Source of the DNA: Orychophragmus violaceus
Lineage: Eukaryota > Streptophyta > Magnoliopsida > Brassicales > Brassicaceae
Direction of reading: 5' to 3'
Assembly (NCBI GenBank): GCA_030180135.1
Contig: CM058230.1
Span: 57,506,580 to 57,570,579 of the forward strand
DNA: 64,000 nt
Shown here: positions 42,924 to 53,000 of the stretch, one piece after another
Numbering within the stretch: position 1 is the first letter of the stretch
Layout: every line of letters begins with the position of its first letter
The notes under the pieces: model-generated
Seen by the model: only the letters and a program-made list of their open reading frames with translations
Databases searched by the model: none
What the model was told of the DNA's origin: nothing
Made by a program: the position numbers and the translations under genes

Positions 42924-43314
42924 TATTGAAGTGGAGATCATCACTTGCATCAGATTACTATTGAGATGAAGACTTGATCAGGTTCATATTTGAATGTTAA
43001 GAAGAGGATATGACCGTTGGAATGAGGCGCACACACTCTTACCATCCTCGGAGGGATTCTCTCTTTCCTAAAGGGGATATTCTCTCATTCCATTTTTGTA
43101 TAGTTATGTTTATTACCTAACCTAGTTGTACATGCCTATATATGTATCTTGTAACACTCCTTAATAAAATACAGAGAATTATTCTTCTCTACAGCCGCCT
43201 CCTTACTCTCTCTCTCTCTAAGCGCACAAGAACCCTAATTTGGTTCTTGGTGTGTTCTTCACAATTCTACTTCATTCTAACTGATTCTCTCACACTAAAT
43301 CTCTTATTCTAACA
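42924..43314 (+). mobile_element. Copia c 5' LTR
   Basis: Starts TATTGAAGTGGAGATC and ends TTATTCTAACA. A second TATTGAGATGAAG at 42959 matches the LTR start of copia e. TATATAT near 43136 is a possible promoter. Confidence 0.88.
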
Positions 43315-43326
43315 TGGTATCAGAGC
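43315..43326 (+). other. Primer-binding site of copia c
   Basis: TGGTATCAGAGC directly after the LTR. The leader to gag (43327-43559) has no gene. Confidence 0.9.
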
Positions 43327-43559
43327 CATAAGCTCCTATACCTATTTATTTCCGCATAAACTCTGATTTTTTCTAGTTCTTGTTCATCTTACTCTTAAAC
43401 TTGTTCTTAAAGAAATCCGACTGTTCTTGAGAAGTACTGAAACCCTCAAGCATTCCTTCTTGTTGTTTTCTTTTGGGGTGTGTTCTCTGTGAGTTGAGAA
43501 CCTGTTTATTAAGAAGTACTCCTTGAAAATTCCCTCCTTGCATCAAATCTGTTTTAGCA

Positions 43560-46500
43560 ATGGAGAACTCAAGAGTAATCATTCCTGTGACTCTCAAAGG
43601 TGCCAACTACATTGTTTGGGCCAGGATGGTGAAGTCTGCTCTTGGAGGCAGAGGCTTATGGAAGTACATCATGAGGAGCACAGCTCCAGAAAAGGTGGTG
43701 AAGGCAAAAGAAGGTAAAGAAGATGTTGAGCATGAGGACACATCTGAGGCTGATGAAGAAGCGTGGGTTCAAGGGGATCAACATGTCCTCTCCATACTTC
43801 AAAGCTCACTGGATCAACATCTCTTGGAAGCTTACTCCTACTGTGTGACTTCCAAGCAGCTATGGGACACCATTGAGAAGGTTTATGGAAACAAAACAAA
43901 TCTCACCCGAGTCTTTGAAGTTAAGCTAGCCATCAACAATCTCCAGCAAGAAGATATGGAGTTTAAGGCTCACTTTGGCAAGTTTAGCTCACTGTGGTCA
44001 GAGCTGGAGATGTTAAGGCCACCAAGCAGTGACCCTTTGGTGTTGCAAGAAAGGAGAGAGCAAGATAAAGTCTTTGCTCTTCTACTCACCTTGAACTCAT
44101 CCTACAATGGGATAATTAAGCACATCTTGAGGGCAGACACTCTACCTGATATTGATGATGTGTGTGGACAGATTCAAAAAGAGCAAGGTTCATTTGGGCT
44201 GTTCAAAGGGAAAGGAGAGTTGGTAACCGCCAATAAGGGTGTGTTTCATGCTGAGGAAAGGCAGAACCATGGAGGTGACAAGAGAGGAGTCTTGATGTGT
44301 GATTTTTGCAAGAAGAGTGGGCATTTGAAGGATAGATGCTGGCGCCTTCATCCTAACCTCAGGCCATCATCTCACAACAACCGGTTCAAAGATCAAAGGG
44401 CAAACTACTCATATGGTGCAGCTGGGCCAGGTTCTTCTTCAATGCAGCAATGTGATGAAGGGAGAGCAATGGTGGTCCATCAAGCACCAGCTGTGACTGC
44501 TCAGAATGATGTGGTAAGGAGGTCAGACCTTGAGGCTCTCATTAAATCTCTCAAGGAGAACTCTGGTATGATCCTTGGCACTTCACTCTTTGCTTCAAAC
44601 AAACTAAAACCTTTGATCATTGATTCAGGAGCCTCTCATCATATGATAAGTGATTCTAGGTTGATAAATAGTGTTGAACCTGCCTTAGGAAGTGTAGTAA
44701 TTGCAAATGGTGATAAGATTCCAATACAAGGCATAGGAAATCTAAAACTATTTGACAAAGAATCTAAAGCTTTTTATATGCCTAGTTTCACCTCCAACTT
44801 AGTGTCTGTAAAAAGAATAGCCACTGATCTAAATTGCAATGTTGTTTTTAGTCCTAATGATGTTGTGTTTCAGGATATTAAGACAAGTAAGTTGATTGGG
44901 AAAGGTGTGACAAAGGATGAGCTCTATATGGTTGAAGACACCAACCCTCCTTCTGAATTACCTACTGTTTTATCTACTGCTTTATCTAATTGTGTTGGTG
45001 TGGATGATTCTATTTGGCATGCTAGACTAGGACATCCACACTCTAGGGCCTTAGGACTATTATTACCTACTGTTTCTTTTAAGAATGATGAGTGTGAGGC
45101 TTGTATTCTTGGAAAACATTGCAAATCTGTTTTTTCAGTTTCTAAAACCACTTATGAAAGTTGCTTTGATCTTGTTCATTCTGATGTGTGGACTGCTCCT
45201 TGTATGTCTAGGGAAAATCATAAGTACTTTGTCACCTTCATTGATGAAAAATCTAAATATACTTGGATAACATTGATGCAAACTAAGGATAGAGTGTTAG
45301 AGGCTTTTATGAACTTTCAAAGTCATGTTACTAACCATTTCAATGCTAAGATCAAAAATTTTAGATCAGACAATGGTGGTGAATACACAAGCAATGCCTT
45401 CAAGCAACACTTGTCCAAGCATGGGATTCTTCATCAAACAAGCTGTCCTTACACTCCACAACAAAATGGAGTGGCTGAGAGGAAGAACAGACATCTGATG
45501 GAAGTGGCAAGGTCCATGATGTTCTACAAGAATGTCCCTAAGAGGTTTTGGGGAGATGCAGTCATGACTGCTTGTTACTTGATCAACAGAACTCCCACAA
45601 AAGTTCTCAAGGATCCATCTCCATTTCAGGTATTAAACAAAACCAATCCATTAGTTGATCACTTACGTGTGTTTGGATGTCTTTGCTTTGTGTTAATACC
45701 AGGAGAACAAAGGGATAAATTGGATGCTAAGAGCACCAAAGCCATGTTCATTGGATACTCTACAACACAAAAAGGATACAAGTGTTATGTGCCTGAAACA
45801 AAGAAGATTTTGATTTCAAGAGATGTGAAGTTTATGGAGACAAGAGGTTTCTATGATGAAAGGAATTGGGATAGTTTGAAGGACCTTCCAACATCTCAAT
45901 CAGACCGGGCTGAGAACTTAAGGAGAATTATGGAAAGCCTTGGAATTGGTATGCCTCCACAACCGGTTGCAACAAGCCCTGCTCCTACAGTGCCAGTAGT
46001 ACCTTCAGAAGCTCCACAAGAATCAGCCCATCTTGATCCTGAGGGGGACACTCAAGAATCAGCTCCAGAACCGCAAGAATCTGATTCATCTACACATGAT
46101 CAAGCTGAGACTGAGGAGCATGAGGAACATGAGGTAGAAGCTGAGACTGAGGAGCATGAGGAACATGAGGTAGAACCTGAGGAGTTAGATCATCACAATG
46201 AAGAATTGGAACATCACAATGAAGAGGTTGAACAGGAACTGCCGGTTCAGGTAAATGAGCAACAAGTTCAGGTGTTAAGAAGGAGTACAAGGGAGAAAAA
46301 GGATCCATCAGAATGGAAGAAGACTAGAGTGTACTTCAACAGCAATGCAGTAGCCCATCCCACTCAAGCGGTTTGCAGTTTAGCCCATATACCTTTGGAA
46401 CATCAGGTGTTTATTGGGAAGTTGGATCAAGAGCATGTACCAACAACTTATGAAGAGGCCAAAGGAGATAAGAGATGGATGCAGGCTGTTGATGAAGAGA

Positions 46501-48017
46501 CCAAAGCTATGGAGAACAATGAGACTTGGTATGAAGCTGACCTTCCTAAGGGCAAGAAGGCAGTGACTTCTAAATGGGTGTTCACTATAAAGTATCAAAG
46601 CAATGGAGAGATTGAAAGGTACAAAGCAAGGCTAGTTGCAAGAGGCTTCACTCAAACCTATGGAAAGGACTACTTGGATACCTTTGCACCAGTAGCTAAG
46701 CTTCACACAGTTAGGATCATCTTGTCACTAGCAACAAACCTTGGTTGGGAACTTTGGCAAATGGATGTCAAGAATGCATTCCTTCAAGGAGAGCTTGAAG
46801 ATGAGGTATACATGAGACCACCTTCTGGTCTTGAGAGCATTGTGAAACCAGGGAAGGTGCTAAGACTCAAGAAGGCTATCTATGGACTCAAGCAATCACC
46901 AAGAGCTTGGTATCATAAGTTGAGCTCAACCCTTATGCAAAAAGGATTCAAGAGATCGGAGGGAGACCATACCTTGTTTACCCTTCAAGATCAGGAAGGT
47001 ATCATTGTCATCCTTGTTTATGTTGATGACATTATCATTTCAGGGAGTAACAAGCCAGGTATTCAAGAAACTAAAGCTTATCTTAAATCTGTGTTTGATA
47101 TTAAGGACCTTGGTACTCTAAAGTACTTCCTTGGGATAGAAGTTTGTCGGTCTGATGAAGGACTCTTCTTATCTCAAAGGAAGTACACACTTGATTTATT
47201 GTCTGAAGCAGGAAAGATTGGATCAAGACCAGCTAAGACACCATTGGAGGAAGGCTACAAAGTCATAAGAGAGGGGGAGCTTGAAGACATACCATTTGAA
47301 GACATCACTCAATACAGAAGACTTGTTGGTAAGCTAATCTACTTAACTATAACCAGACCTGACTTGTGCTTTGCTGTGAACCAGATAAGCCAACACATGC
47401 AAGCACCAAAGGTGCATCATTGGGACATGGTTGAGAGGATTCTCAGATACCTAAGTGGTACTCCCGGGCAAGGCATTTGGATGGGTTGCAATCAAAGTAC
47501 AGAGATAGTTGGGTATTGTGATGCTGATTGGGCAGGAGATAGAGTGGACAGGAGGTCTACTACTGGATATTGTACCTTCATTGGAGGAAATCTTGTTACT
47601 TGGAAGAGCAAGAAGCAGAAGATAGTGTCATATTCTAGTGCTGAAGCAGAGTATAGAGCAATGAGGAAGCTAGCAACAGAATTGGCATGGATCAAAGGCC
47701 TTCTTGTGGATTTGGGGATTGAGACTTCAAAGCCAATCACTATGCATTGTGACAACCAAGCTGCTATTCACATTGCATCAAACTCAGTTTTCCATGAGAG
47801 GACCAAGCATATAGAAGTGGATTGTCACAAGGTGAGGCAGATGATTGAACAAGGAGTGGTGTTACCATGCTTTACAAGGAGTGAAGAACAACTAGCTGAT
47901 GTGTTTACCAAGGCAGCAAGCTTGAAGGTGTGTGAGTCCATTCATCCAAAGCTGGGACTCATGGACCTTCCAGAATCCCCTAAGGCTATGGAGTCTATAC
48001 TCTTTTTCCCTTCATGA
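43560..48017 (+). CDS. Copia c Gag-Pol polyprotein (1,485 aa, intact)
   Basis: Start at ATG 43560 (MENSRVIIPVTLKG), matching the starts in d and e. Gag, CCHC knuckle CDFCKKSGHLKDRC (~248), protease IIDSGASHHMI (~354), integrase HHCC (HARLGHPHSRAL...CEACILGKHC), DDE (VHSDVW ~540, RSDNGGEYTS ~604, QQNGVAERKNRH), RT with YVDD (~1153) and RNase H GYCDADWAGDRVDRRSTTGY. The integrase-RT linker has a 36-bp exact tandem duplication (46107-46178) giving a repeated EEHEEHEVE acidic/His stretch that d lacks. The stop codon (48015-48017) lies in the 5' arm of the 3' hairpin. No breaks seen. Confidence 0.95.
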   Translation: MENSRVIIPVTLKGANYIVWARMVKSALGGRGLWKYIMRSTAPEKVVKAKEGKEDVEHEDTSEADEEAWVQGDQHVLSILQSSLDQHLLEAYSYCVTSKQLWDTIEKVYGNKTNLTRVFEVKLAINNLQQEDMEFKAHFGKFSSLWSELEMLRPPSSDPLVLQERREQDKVFALLLTLNSSYNGIIKHILRADTLPDIDDVCGQIQKEQGSFGLFKGKGELVTANKGVFHAEERQNHGGDKRGVLMCDFCKKSGHLKDRCWRLHPNLRPSSHNNRFKDQRANYSYGAAGPGSSSMQQCDEGRAMVVHQAPAVTAQNDVVRRSDLEALIKSLKENSGMILGTSLFASNKLKPLIIDSGASHHMISDSRLINSVEPALGSVVIANGDKIPIQGIGNLKLFDKESKAFYMPSFTSNLVSVKRIATDLNCNVVFSPNDVVFQDIKTSKLIGKGVTKDELYMVEDTNPPSELPTVLSTALSNCVGVDDSIWHARLGHPHSRALGLLLPTVSFKNDECEACILGKHCKSVFSVSKTTYESCFDLVHSDVWTAPCMSRENHKYFVTFIDEKSKYTWITLMQTKDRVLEAFMNFQSHVTNHFNAKIKNFRSDNGGEYTSNAFKQHLSKHGILHQTSCPYTPQQNGVAERKNRHLMEVARSMMFYKNVPKRFWGDAVMTACYLINRTPTKVLKDPSPFQVLNKTNPLVDHLRVFGCLCFVLIPGEQRDKLDAKSTKAMFIGYSTTQKGYKCYVPETKKILISRDVKFMETRGFYDERNWDSLKDLPTSQSDRAENLRRIMESLGIGMPPQPVATSPAPTVPVVPSEAPQESAHLDPEGDTQESAPEPQESDSSTHDQAETEEHEEHEVEAETEEHEEHEVEPEELDHHNEELEHHNEEVEQELPVQVNEQQVQVLRRSTREKKDPSEWKKTRVYFNSNAVAHPTQAVCSLAHIPLEHQVFIGKLDQEHVPTTYEEAKGDKRWMQAVDEETKAMENNETWYEADLPKGKKAVTSKWVFTIKYQSNGEIERYKARLVARGFTQTYGKDYLDTFAPVAKLHTVRIILSLATNLGWELWQMDVKNAFLQGELEDEVYMRPPSGLESIVKPGKVLRLKKAIYGLKQSPRAWYHKLSSTLMQKGFKRSEGDHTLFTLQDQEGIIVILVYVDDIIISGSNKPGIQETKAYLKSVFDIKDLGTLKYFLGIEVCRSDEGLFLSQRKYTLDLLSEAGKIGSRPAKTPLEEGYKVIREGELEDIPFEDITQYRRLVGKLIYLTITRPDLCFAVNQISQHMQAPKVHHWDMVERILRYLSGTPGQGIWMGCNQSTEIVGYCDADWAGDRVDRRSTTGYCTFIGGNLVTWKSKKQKIVSYSSAEAEYRAMRKLATELAWIKGLLVDLGIETSKPITMHCDNQAAIHIASNSVFHERTKHIEVDCHKVRQMIEQGVVLPCFTRSEEQLADVFTKAASLKVCESIHPKLGLMDLPESPKAMESILFFPS
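46107..46178 (+). repeat. 36-bp tandem duplication in the copia c linker
   Basis: Two copies of GCTGAGACTGAGGAGCATGA... in frame within the integrase-RT spacer. Copia d has only one shorter EEHEEHELELE version. Confidence 0.8.
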
Positions 48018-48049
48018 AGTTTTATCCCATGTGGTTTTCTTCATGGAGG
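48009..48049 (+). ncRNA. Conserved 3' hairpin of copia c
   Basis: CCTTCATGAAG (48009-48019) pairs with CTTCATGGAGG (48039-48049), with one G-U-type position, around a 19-nt loop TTTTATCCCATGTGGTTTT. Confidence 0.75.
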
Positions 48050-48110
48050 TTTTTAATGAGGTAGATCTCCAATGTCATTCCAAGCTTGATTCAACTCTTG
48101 AATTCAAGCT

Positions 48111-48120
48111 TGAGGGGGAG
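48111..48120 (+). other. Polypurine tract of copia c
   Basis: TGAGGGGGAG immediately before TATTGAAGTGG. Confidence 0.9.
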
Positions 48121-48509
48121 TATTGAAGTGGAGATCATCACTTGCATCAGATTACTATTGAGATGAAGACTTGATCAGGTTCATATTTGAATGTTAAGAA
48201 GAGGATATGACCGTTGGAATGAGGCGCACACACTCTTACCATCCTCGGAGGGATTCTCTCTTTCCTAAAGGGGATATTCTCTCATTCCATTTTTGTATAG
48301 TTATGTTTATTACCTAACCTAGTTGTACATGCCTATATATGTATCTTGTAACACTCCTTAATAAAATACAGAGAATTATTCTTCTCTACAGCCGCCTCCT
48401 TACTCTCTCTCTCTAAGCGCACAAGAACCCTAATTTGGTTCTTGGTGTGTTCTTCACAATTCTACTTCATTCTAACTGATTCTCTCACACTAAATCTCTT
48501 ATTCTAACA
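48121..48509 (+). mobile_element. Copia c 3' LTR
   Basis: 389 bp, ends TTATTCTAACA before TACCT. Confidence 0.9.
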
Positions 48510-48974
48510 TACCTCTCATATTGAAATACTTCCTCGCAGTTGGTTAGAATGTACTTTTGGAGATGTGTATGCTCTTAAGGTGTTAGTTGCCGCTTTCCTA
48601 CTTTCCCACTTAACCGCCCAACCTGTTGAAAAATGTTAGGAACAACTGACCAATAAATTTGCCTCTCTCCCCTGTCATCGTTCCTATCAGGGCGCCTGCT
48701 CCTTGTGCGTACTTGCGAAGGGAAGTAGTAGCTAGCAAAGGTCGCAGTCTCTTCGTTGCTATATTGAGCGGCAATAGAGCCCTCCACTTTAGTGGGATTC
48801 TTCACCTTCTTTTTAAGGTGGAACATATAGCGCTCGAAAGGATACATCCACCGATATTGTACCGGACCACCAAGTCTAGCTTCACCCGGTAGATGGATAG
48901 GAAAATGTTCCATGACGTCGAAGAAAGACGGTGGAAATATCTTTTCCAGATTGCATAAGATTTTTGGAATGTTT

Positions 48975-49444
48975 TGATGGAATTCCTAGCGGTTCCTAAT
49001 CCGATTAGGCAACCCTGAGTTTGAATTCCGAGCCTAGGATCTAAGGGTTTATGTTATTTAATCATGGATCTCGCGTTTACCTTGTTCTGGCAGCGGAATG
49101 AATGATAAGACGAGATCAGGAGCGATTCAGATGCCTCACCTCTATCGTAGTCCACACGCACACAACCTGGAAAGCTGGGATGCTAGTGCCGGATCTGGGA
49201 ATCGAAGAGAGATTTTGTCTGTTTTTCTGATCAAGAAAACTGAACCGTCACACTTCCAGGTCGATCATATAAGCATATATATACGACCTGTTATGACTAA
49301 ACCATCTTTTGGGTTTAACCAAAAAAGTCGAAGTCATAAACCGAAACATCAGTTTCGGAATCGACCCGGTGTCGAACGATACATCTACTGTGTCGATCGA
49401 CACACCTTTCTTTAATCGATATTGATATATATCCAATACACATC
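48975..49444 (-). mobile_element. X2 3' LTR, first part
   Basis: Starts TGATGGAATTCC and has the same TAGTCCACACGCACACAA wording as X1. Carries one palindrome pair at 49372/49393. Confidence 0.8.
49372..49400. repeat. Paired TCGATCGA-type palindrome, 21-bp spacing (X2 LTR)
   Basis: TCGAACGA at 49372 and TCGATCGA at 49393 in GTGTCGATCGACACACC context. Confidence 0.75.
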
Positions 49445-49826
49445 TATTGAAATGGAGATCACATAGTGAGCTATATTGAATATAGTGAACTATACTGGAT
49501 GTGAGCTATATTGAATATAGTGAACTATACTGGACGTGAGCTATATTGAGTAAAGATCATATAGTGAACTATATTCAGAAGAAGACAAAAACAGTCACAC
49601 TTTTATGACCGTTGAAACTCACTTGTTTTTAATTCTTTGTAAACCCTAGAGTAACTAGTATATATATTTGTTGTAACCTGTTTAATAATATACAGAGAAT
49701 TATTCTTCTCTTACAGCCGCTCTTTTACTCTAGTGCACAAGAACCTTAATTTTGGTTCTTTGTGTGTTCTTCACAATTTTACTTCATTCTACCTTATTCT
49801 CTCAATCTCAATCTCATATTCTAACA
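49445..49826 (+). mobile_element. Copia d 5' LTR
   Basis: Starts TATTGAAATGGAGATC, ends TATTCTAACA. Includes a 35-bp tandem repeat of GTGAGCTATATTGAATATAG type (49465-49550). Confidence 0.88.
49465..49550. repeat. 35-bp tandem repeat in the copia d LTR
   Basis: Two full and one partial unit with GAGCTATATTGAATATAGTG and GAACTATACTGGA, each partly self-complementary (CTATATT...AATATAG). The same array is in the 3' LTR from about 54595. Confidence 0.85.
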
Positions 49827-49838
49827 TGGTATCAGAGC
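49827..49838 (+). other. Primer-binding site of copia d
   Basis: TGGTATCAGAGC after the LTR. Confidence 0.9.
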
Positions 49839-50040
49839 TTTAAGCTTCTGTACCTCATTTACTTCCGCTGAATCTTATAAAATCCTGTTCTTGAGCTCTT
49901 AAGCTGTTAAGTTTATTTCTCAGTTCTTATAAGCTCTTCTAAGGTTTAAGCTCATTTCTTTTGCTTCCTGTGTTCTCTGTGAGTTGAGAAATCTCTATTT
50001 CATCTTGAATACTCCCTCCTTGCTTCATATCAGTTCAGCA

Positions 50041-53000
50041 ATGGAGAACTCAAGAGTTGTGATTCCTGTGATTTTGAAAGGCTCAAACTACATTGTTTGG
50101 GCTAGGATGGTAAAATCTGCACTTGGAGGCAGAGGTCTGTGGAAGTATATCCTGAGTGAAACTGCTCCACAGAAGGTGTTTAAGGCCAGGTCCGAAGCTG
50201 AAGCCAAGAAAGGAGCTGAGGCAGAGACTAAAGGCATTAATGAGTCTCTTGAAGAGGCGGCTGAAGCAGAAGAAGAGGCGTGGATGCAAGGGGACCAGAA
50301 TGTGCTTTCTATACTCCAAAGCTCACTGGACCAGCACCTATTGGAAGCCTACTCTTACTGTGTGACTTCTAAGCAGCTGTGGAATACCCTTGAGAAGGTT
50401 TATGGGAATAAATCAAATTTAACAAGAGTCTTTGAAGTAAAGCTGGCCATTAACAATCTCCAGCAAGAAGATATGAAGTTTAAAGCTCATTTTGGGAAGT
50501 TTAGCTCACTGTGGTCAGAGTTGGAGATGCTGAGGCCACCAAGCAGTGATCCTTTGGTATTGCAAGAAAGGAGAGAGCAAGATAAAGTCTTTGCTCTTCT
50601 ACTCACCTTGAACTCATCCTATAATTCCTTGATCAAGCATATCCTAAGGGCAGAGACTCTACCTGACATTGATGATGTGTGTGGGCAAATTCAGAAGGAA
50701 CAAGGCTCATTTGGGTTGTTCAAAGGAAAAGGAGAGCTGGTAACCGCAAACAAGGGGCTGTACAAGGCTGATGAGAGGAAAAACTATGGAGGTGACCAGA
50801 GAGGAGTCGCGATGTGTGATTTTTGCAAGAAGAGTGGGCATTTGAAGGACAGATGCTGGCGCCTTCACCCTAACCTCAGACTCTCTTTTCACAACAATAG
50901 GTTCAAAGATCAAAGGGCAAACTACTCATATGGTGCAGCTGGGCCATGTTCTTCTTCAATGCAGCAATGTGATGAAGGAAGAGCAATGATGGTTCATCAA
51001 GCACCAGCTGTGACTACTCAGAATGATGTGGTAAGGAGGTCAGACCTTGAGGCTCTCATCAAAGCTCTCAAGGAGAACTCTGGTATGACCCGTGGTACTT
51101 CTCTTTTTGCATCAAACAAACTGAAACCTTTGATTATTGATTCTGGAGCCTCTCATCATATGATAAGTGATTCTAAGTTGATAAACAATGTTGAACCTGC
51201 CTTAGGAAGTGTAGTGATTGCAAATGGTGATAAAATTCCAATACAAGGCATAGGAAATCTGAAAATGTTTAACAAAGAATCTAAAGCCTTCTTTATGCCC
51301 AGTTTCACATCAAATTTAGTTTCTGTAAAAAGGATAGCCACTGACTTAAATTGCAATGTTATTTTCAGTCCTAATGATGTTGTGTTTCAGGATATTAAAA
51401 CCAGTAAGTTGATTGGAAAAGGTGTGACAAAGGATGAGCTCTACATGGTTGAAGACACCAATCCCTCTTCTGAACTATCTGCTGCTTTATCTACTGCTTT
51501 ATCTACTTGTGTCGGTGTGGATGATTCTATTTGGCATGCTAGATTAGGACATCCACACTCTAGGGCTTTAGGACTCTTATTACCCTCTGTTTCTTTTAAA
51601 AATGATGATTGTGAGGCTTGTATCCTTGGTAAACATTGCAAATCTGTTTTTCCAGCTTCTAAAACTACTTATGAAAATTGCTTTGACCTTGTTCACTCTG
51701 ATGTATGGACTGCTCCTTGTGTGTCTAGAGAAAATCATAAGTACTTTGTCACATTCATTGATGAAAAATCTAAATATACTTGGATAACACTGATGCAAAC
51801 TAAGGATAGGGTGCTAGAAGCTTTTATGAATTTCCAAAGTCATGTTACTAACCATTTCAATGCTAAGATCAAAATTTTTAGATCAGACAACGGTGGTGAG
51901 TACACAAGTAATGCCTTCAAACAACATTTGTCAAAGTATGGAATTCTTCATCAAACTAGCTGTCCTTATACTCCACAACAAAATGGGGTGGCTGAGAGAA
52001 AGAATAGACATTTAATGGAGGTCGCCAGGTCCATGATGTTCTACAAGAATGTTCCTAAGAAGTTTTGGGGAGATGCAGTCATGACGGCTTGTTATTTGAT
52101 CAACAGAACTCCCACAAGAGTTCTTAAGGATCAATCTCCATTTCAGGTACTAAACAAGACCAATCCATTAGTTAACCACTTACGTGTGTTTGGGTGTATT
52201 TGCTTTGTGTTAATACCAGGGGAACAGAGAGATAAGTTGGATGCTAAGAGTACCAAAGCTATGTTCATTGGTTACTCCACAACACAAAGAGGATACAAGT
52301 GTTATGTACCTGAAACAAGGAAGGTTTTAATCTCCAGAGATGTGAAATTCATGGAGACAAAGAACTTCTATGATGAAGAGAATTGGGACAGCTTGAAGGA
52401 TCTTCCTACTTCTCAATCAGATAGAGCTGCTAACTTAAGAAGAATCATGGAAAGTCTTGGCATTAGTGTACCACAAGAACCGGTTAAAACAAGCACACAA
52501 CCTACTCCAGTCTCGGATGCACCTGTGGAAGACTCACAACAACCCCATCTTGATCGTGAGGGGGACACATCAGAATCAGAATCAGGGCAAGAAGAACCTC
52601 AGCAAACTGATTCTGCTACACACAATCAAGCTGGTGTTGAAGAGCATGAAGAACATGAGTTAGAACTTGAGGGAGTGGGTGATCAGAATGAGGAGATTGT
52701 GCAGCCAATGAACCAACAGATTCAAGCACTAAGGAGGAGTACAAGGGAGAAAAAGGATCCATCAGAATGGATGAAGACTAGAGTGTTCTTCAACAGCAAT
52801 GCAGTAGCTCCTCCCATTCAAGCCGTTTGCAGTTTAGCTCAAGTACCTTTGGAGCATCAAGTGTTTATTGGATAGCTGGATCAAGAAGAAGTACCAACAA
52901 CCTATGAAGAAGCAAAGGGAGATAAGAGATGGATGCAGGCTGTGGATGAAGAGATCAAAGCAATGGAGAACAATGAGACTTGGTATGAATCTGAACTCCC

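Larger units (their letters stand above)
42924..48509 (+). mobile_element. Copia element c (complete, 5,586 bp)
   Basis: LTRs 42924-43314 and 48121-48509; target duplication TACCT at 42919-42923 and 48510-48514. The LTRs differ only by a 2-bp CT-run change as far as I can see. Intact ORF, primer site, hairpin and polypurine tract: likely autonomous and recent. Confidence 0.92.
35800..48974 (-). mobile_element. CACTA (En/Spm) DNA transposon, right end missing
   Basis: Terminal inverted repeat CACTACAAGAAAAC at 35800-35813, then about 350 bp of subterminal CCGACGG-type repeats. The minus strand carries a Transposase_24-like gene, two copies of an unidentified two-exon gene and a TNP2-type transposase. 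Copia c sits inside TNP2, and X2 begins at 48975 before the N-terminal transposase half is seen. The far TIR is not in the window. Stops and frameshifts in all but one gene copy show it is inactive. Confidence 0.85.
41902..48974 (-). pseudogene. TNP2-type CACTA transposase (C-terminal half), split by copia c
   Basis: Minus-strand order: 48974 to ~48515 reads NIPKILCNLEKIFPPSFFDVM, then HLPGEARLGGPVQYRWMYPFER, the hallmark of the DUF4218 region. After copia c (48514-42919 including duplications) comes ALQFHHPELNEREREARNQ (~42840-42780), an exon ~42667-42273 with GRTPDDWLVDIIEGLHYTAKSY and the DUF4216-like VVYYGILKEILEVKYIG, and a last exon from ~42200 (VCYIPYPRLTYKNDPW) to the stop at 41902 in an acidic Ser/Asp tail. 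A one-base shift in an A-run near 42320 breaks the DUF4216 exon. The catalytic N-terminal half is not in the window. Confidence 0.85.

Noticed and set aside
49984..50040. Upstream ATG as the copia d start
   Set aside because: Relatives c and e start at MENSRV; the upstream 19 residues correspond to leader sequence in them.
52873..52875. Programmed stop-codon suppression in copia d
   Set aside because: The intact relatives a and c have no stop at this position, and the site lies between integrase and RT rather than after gag.
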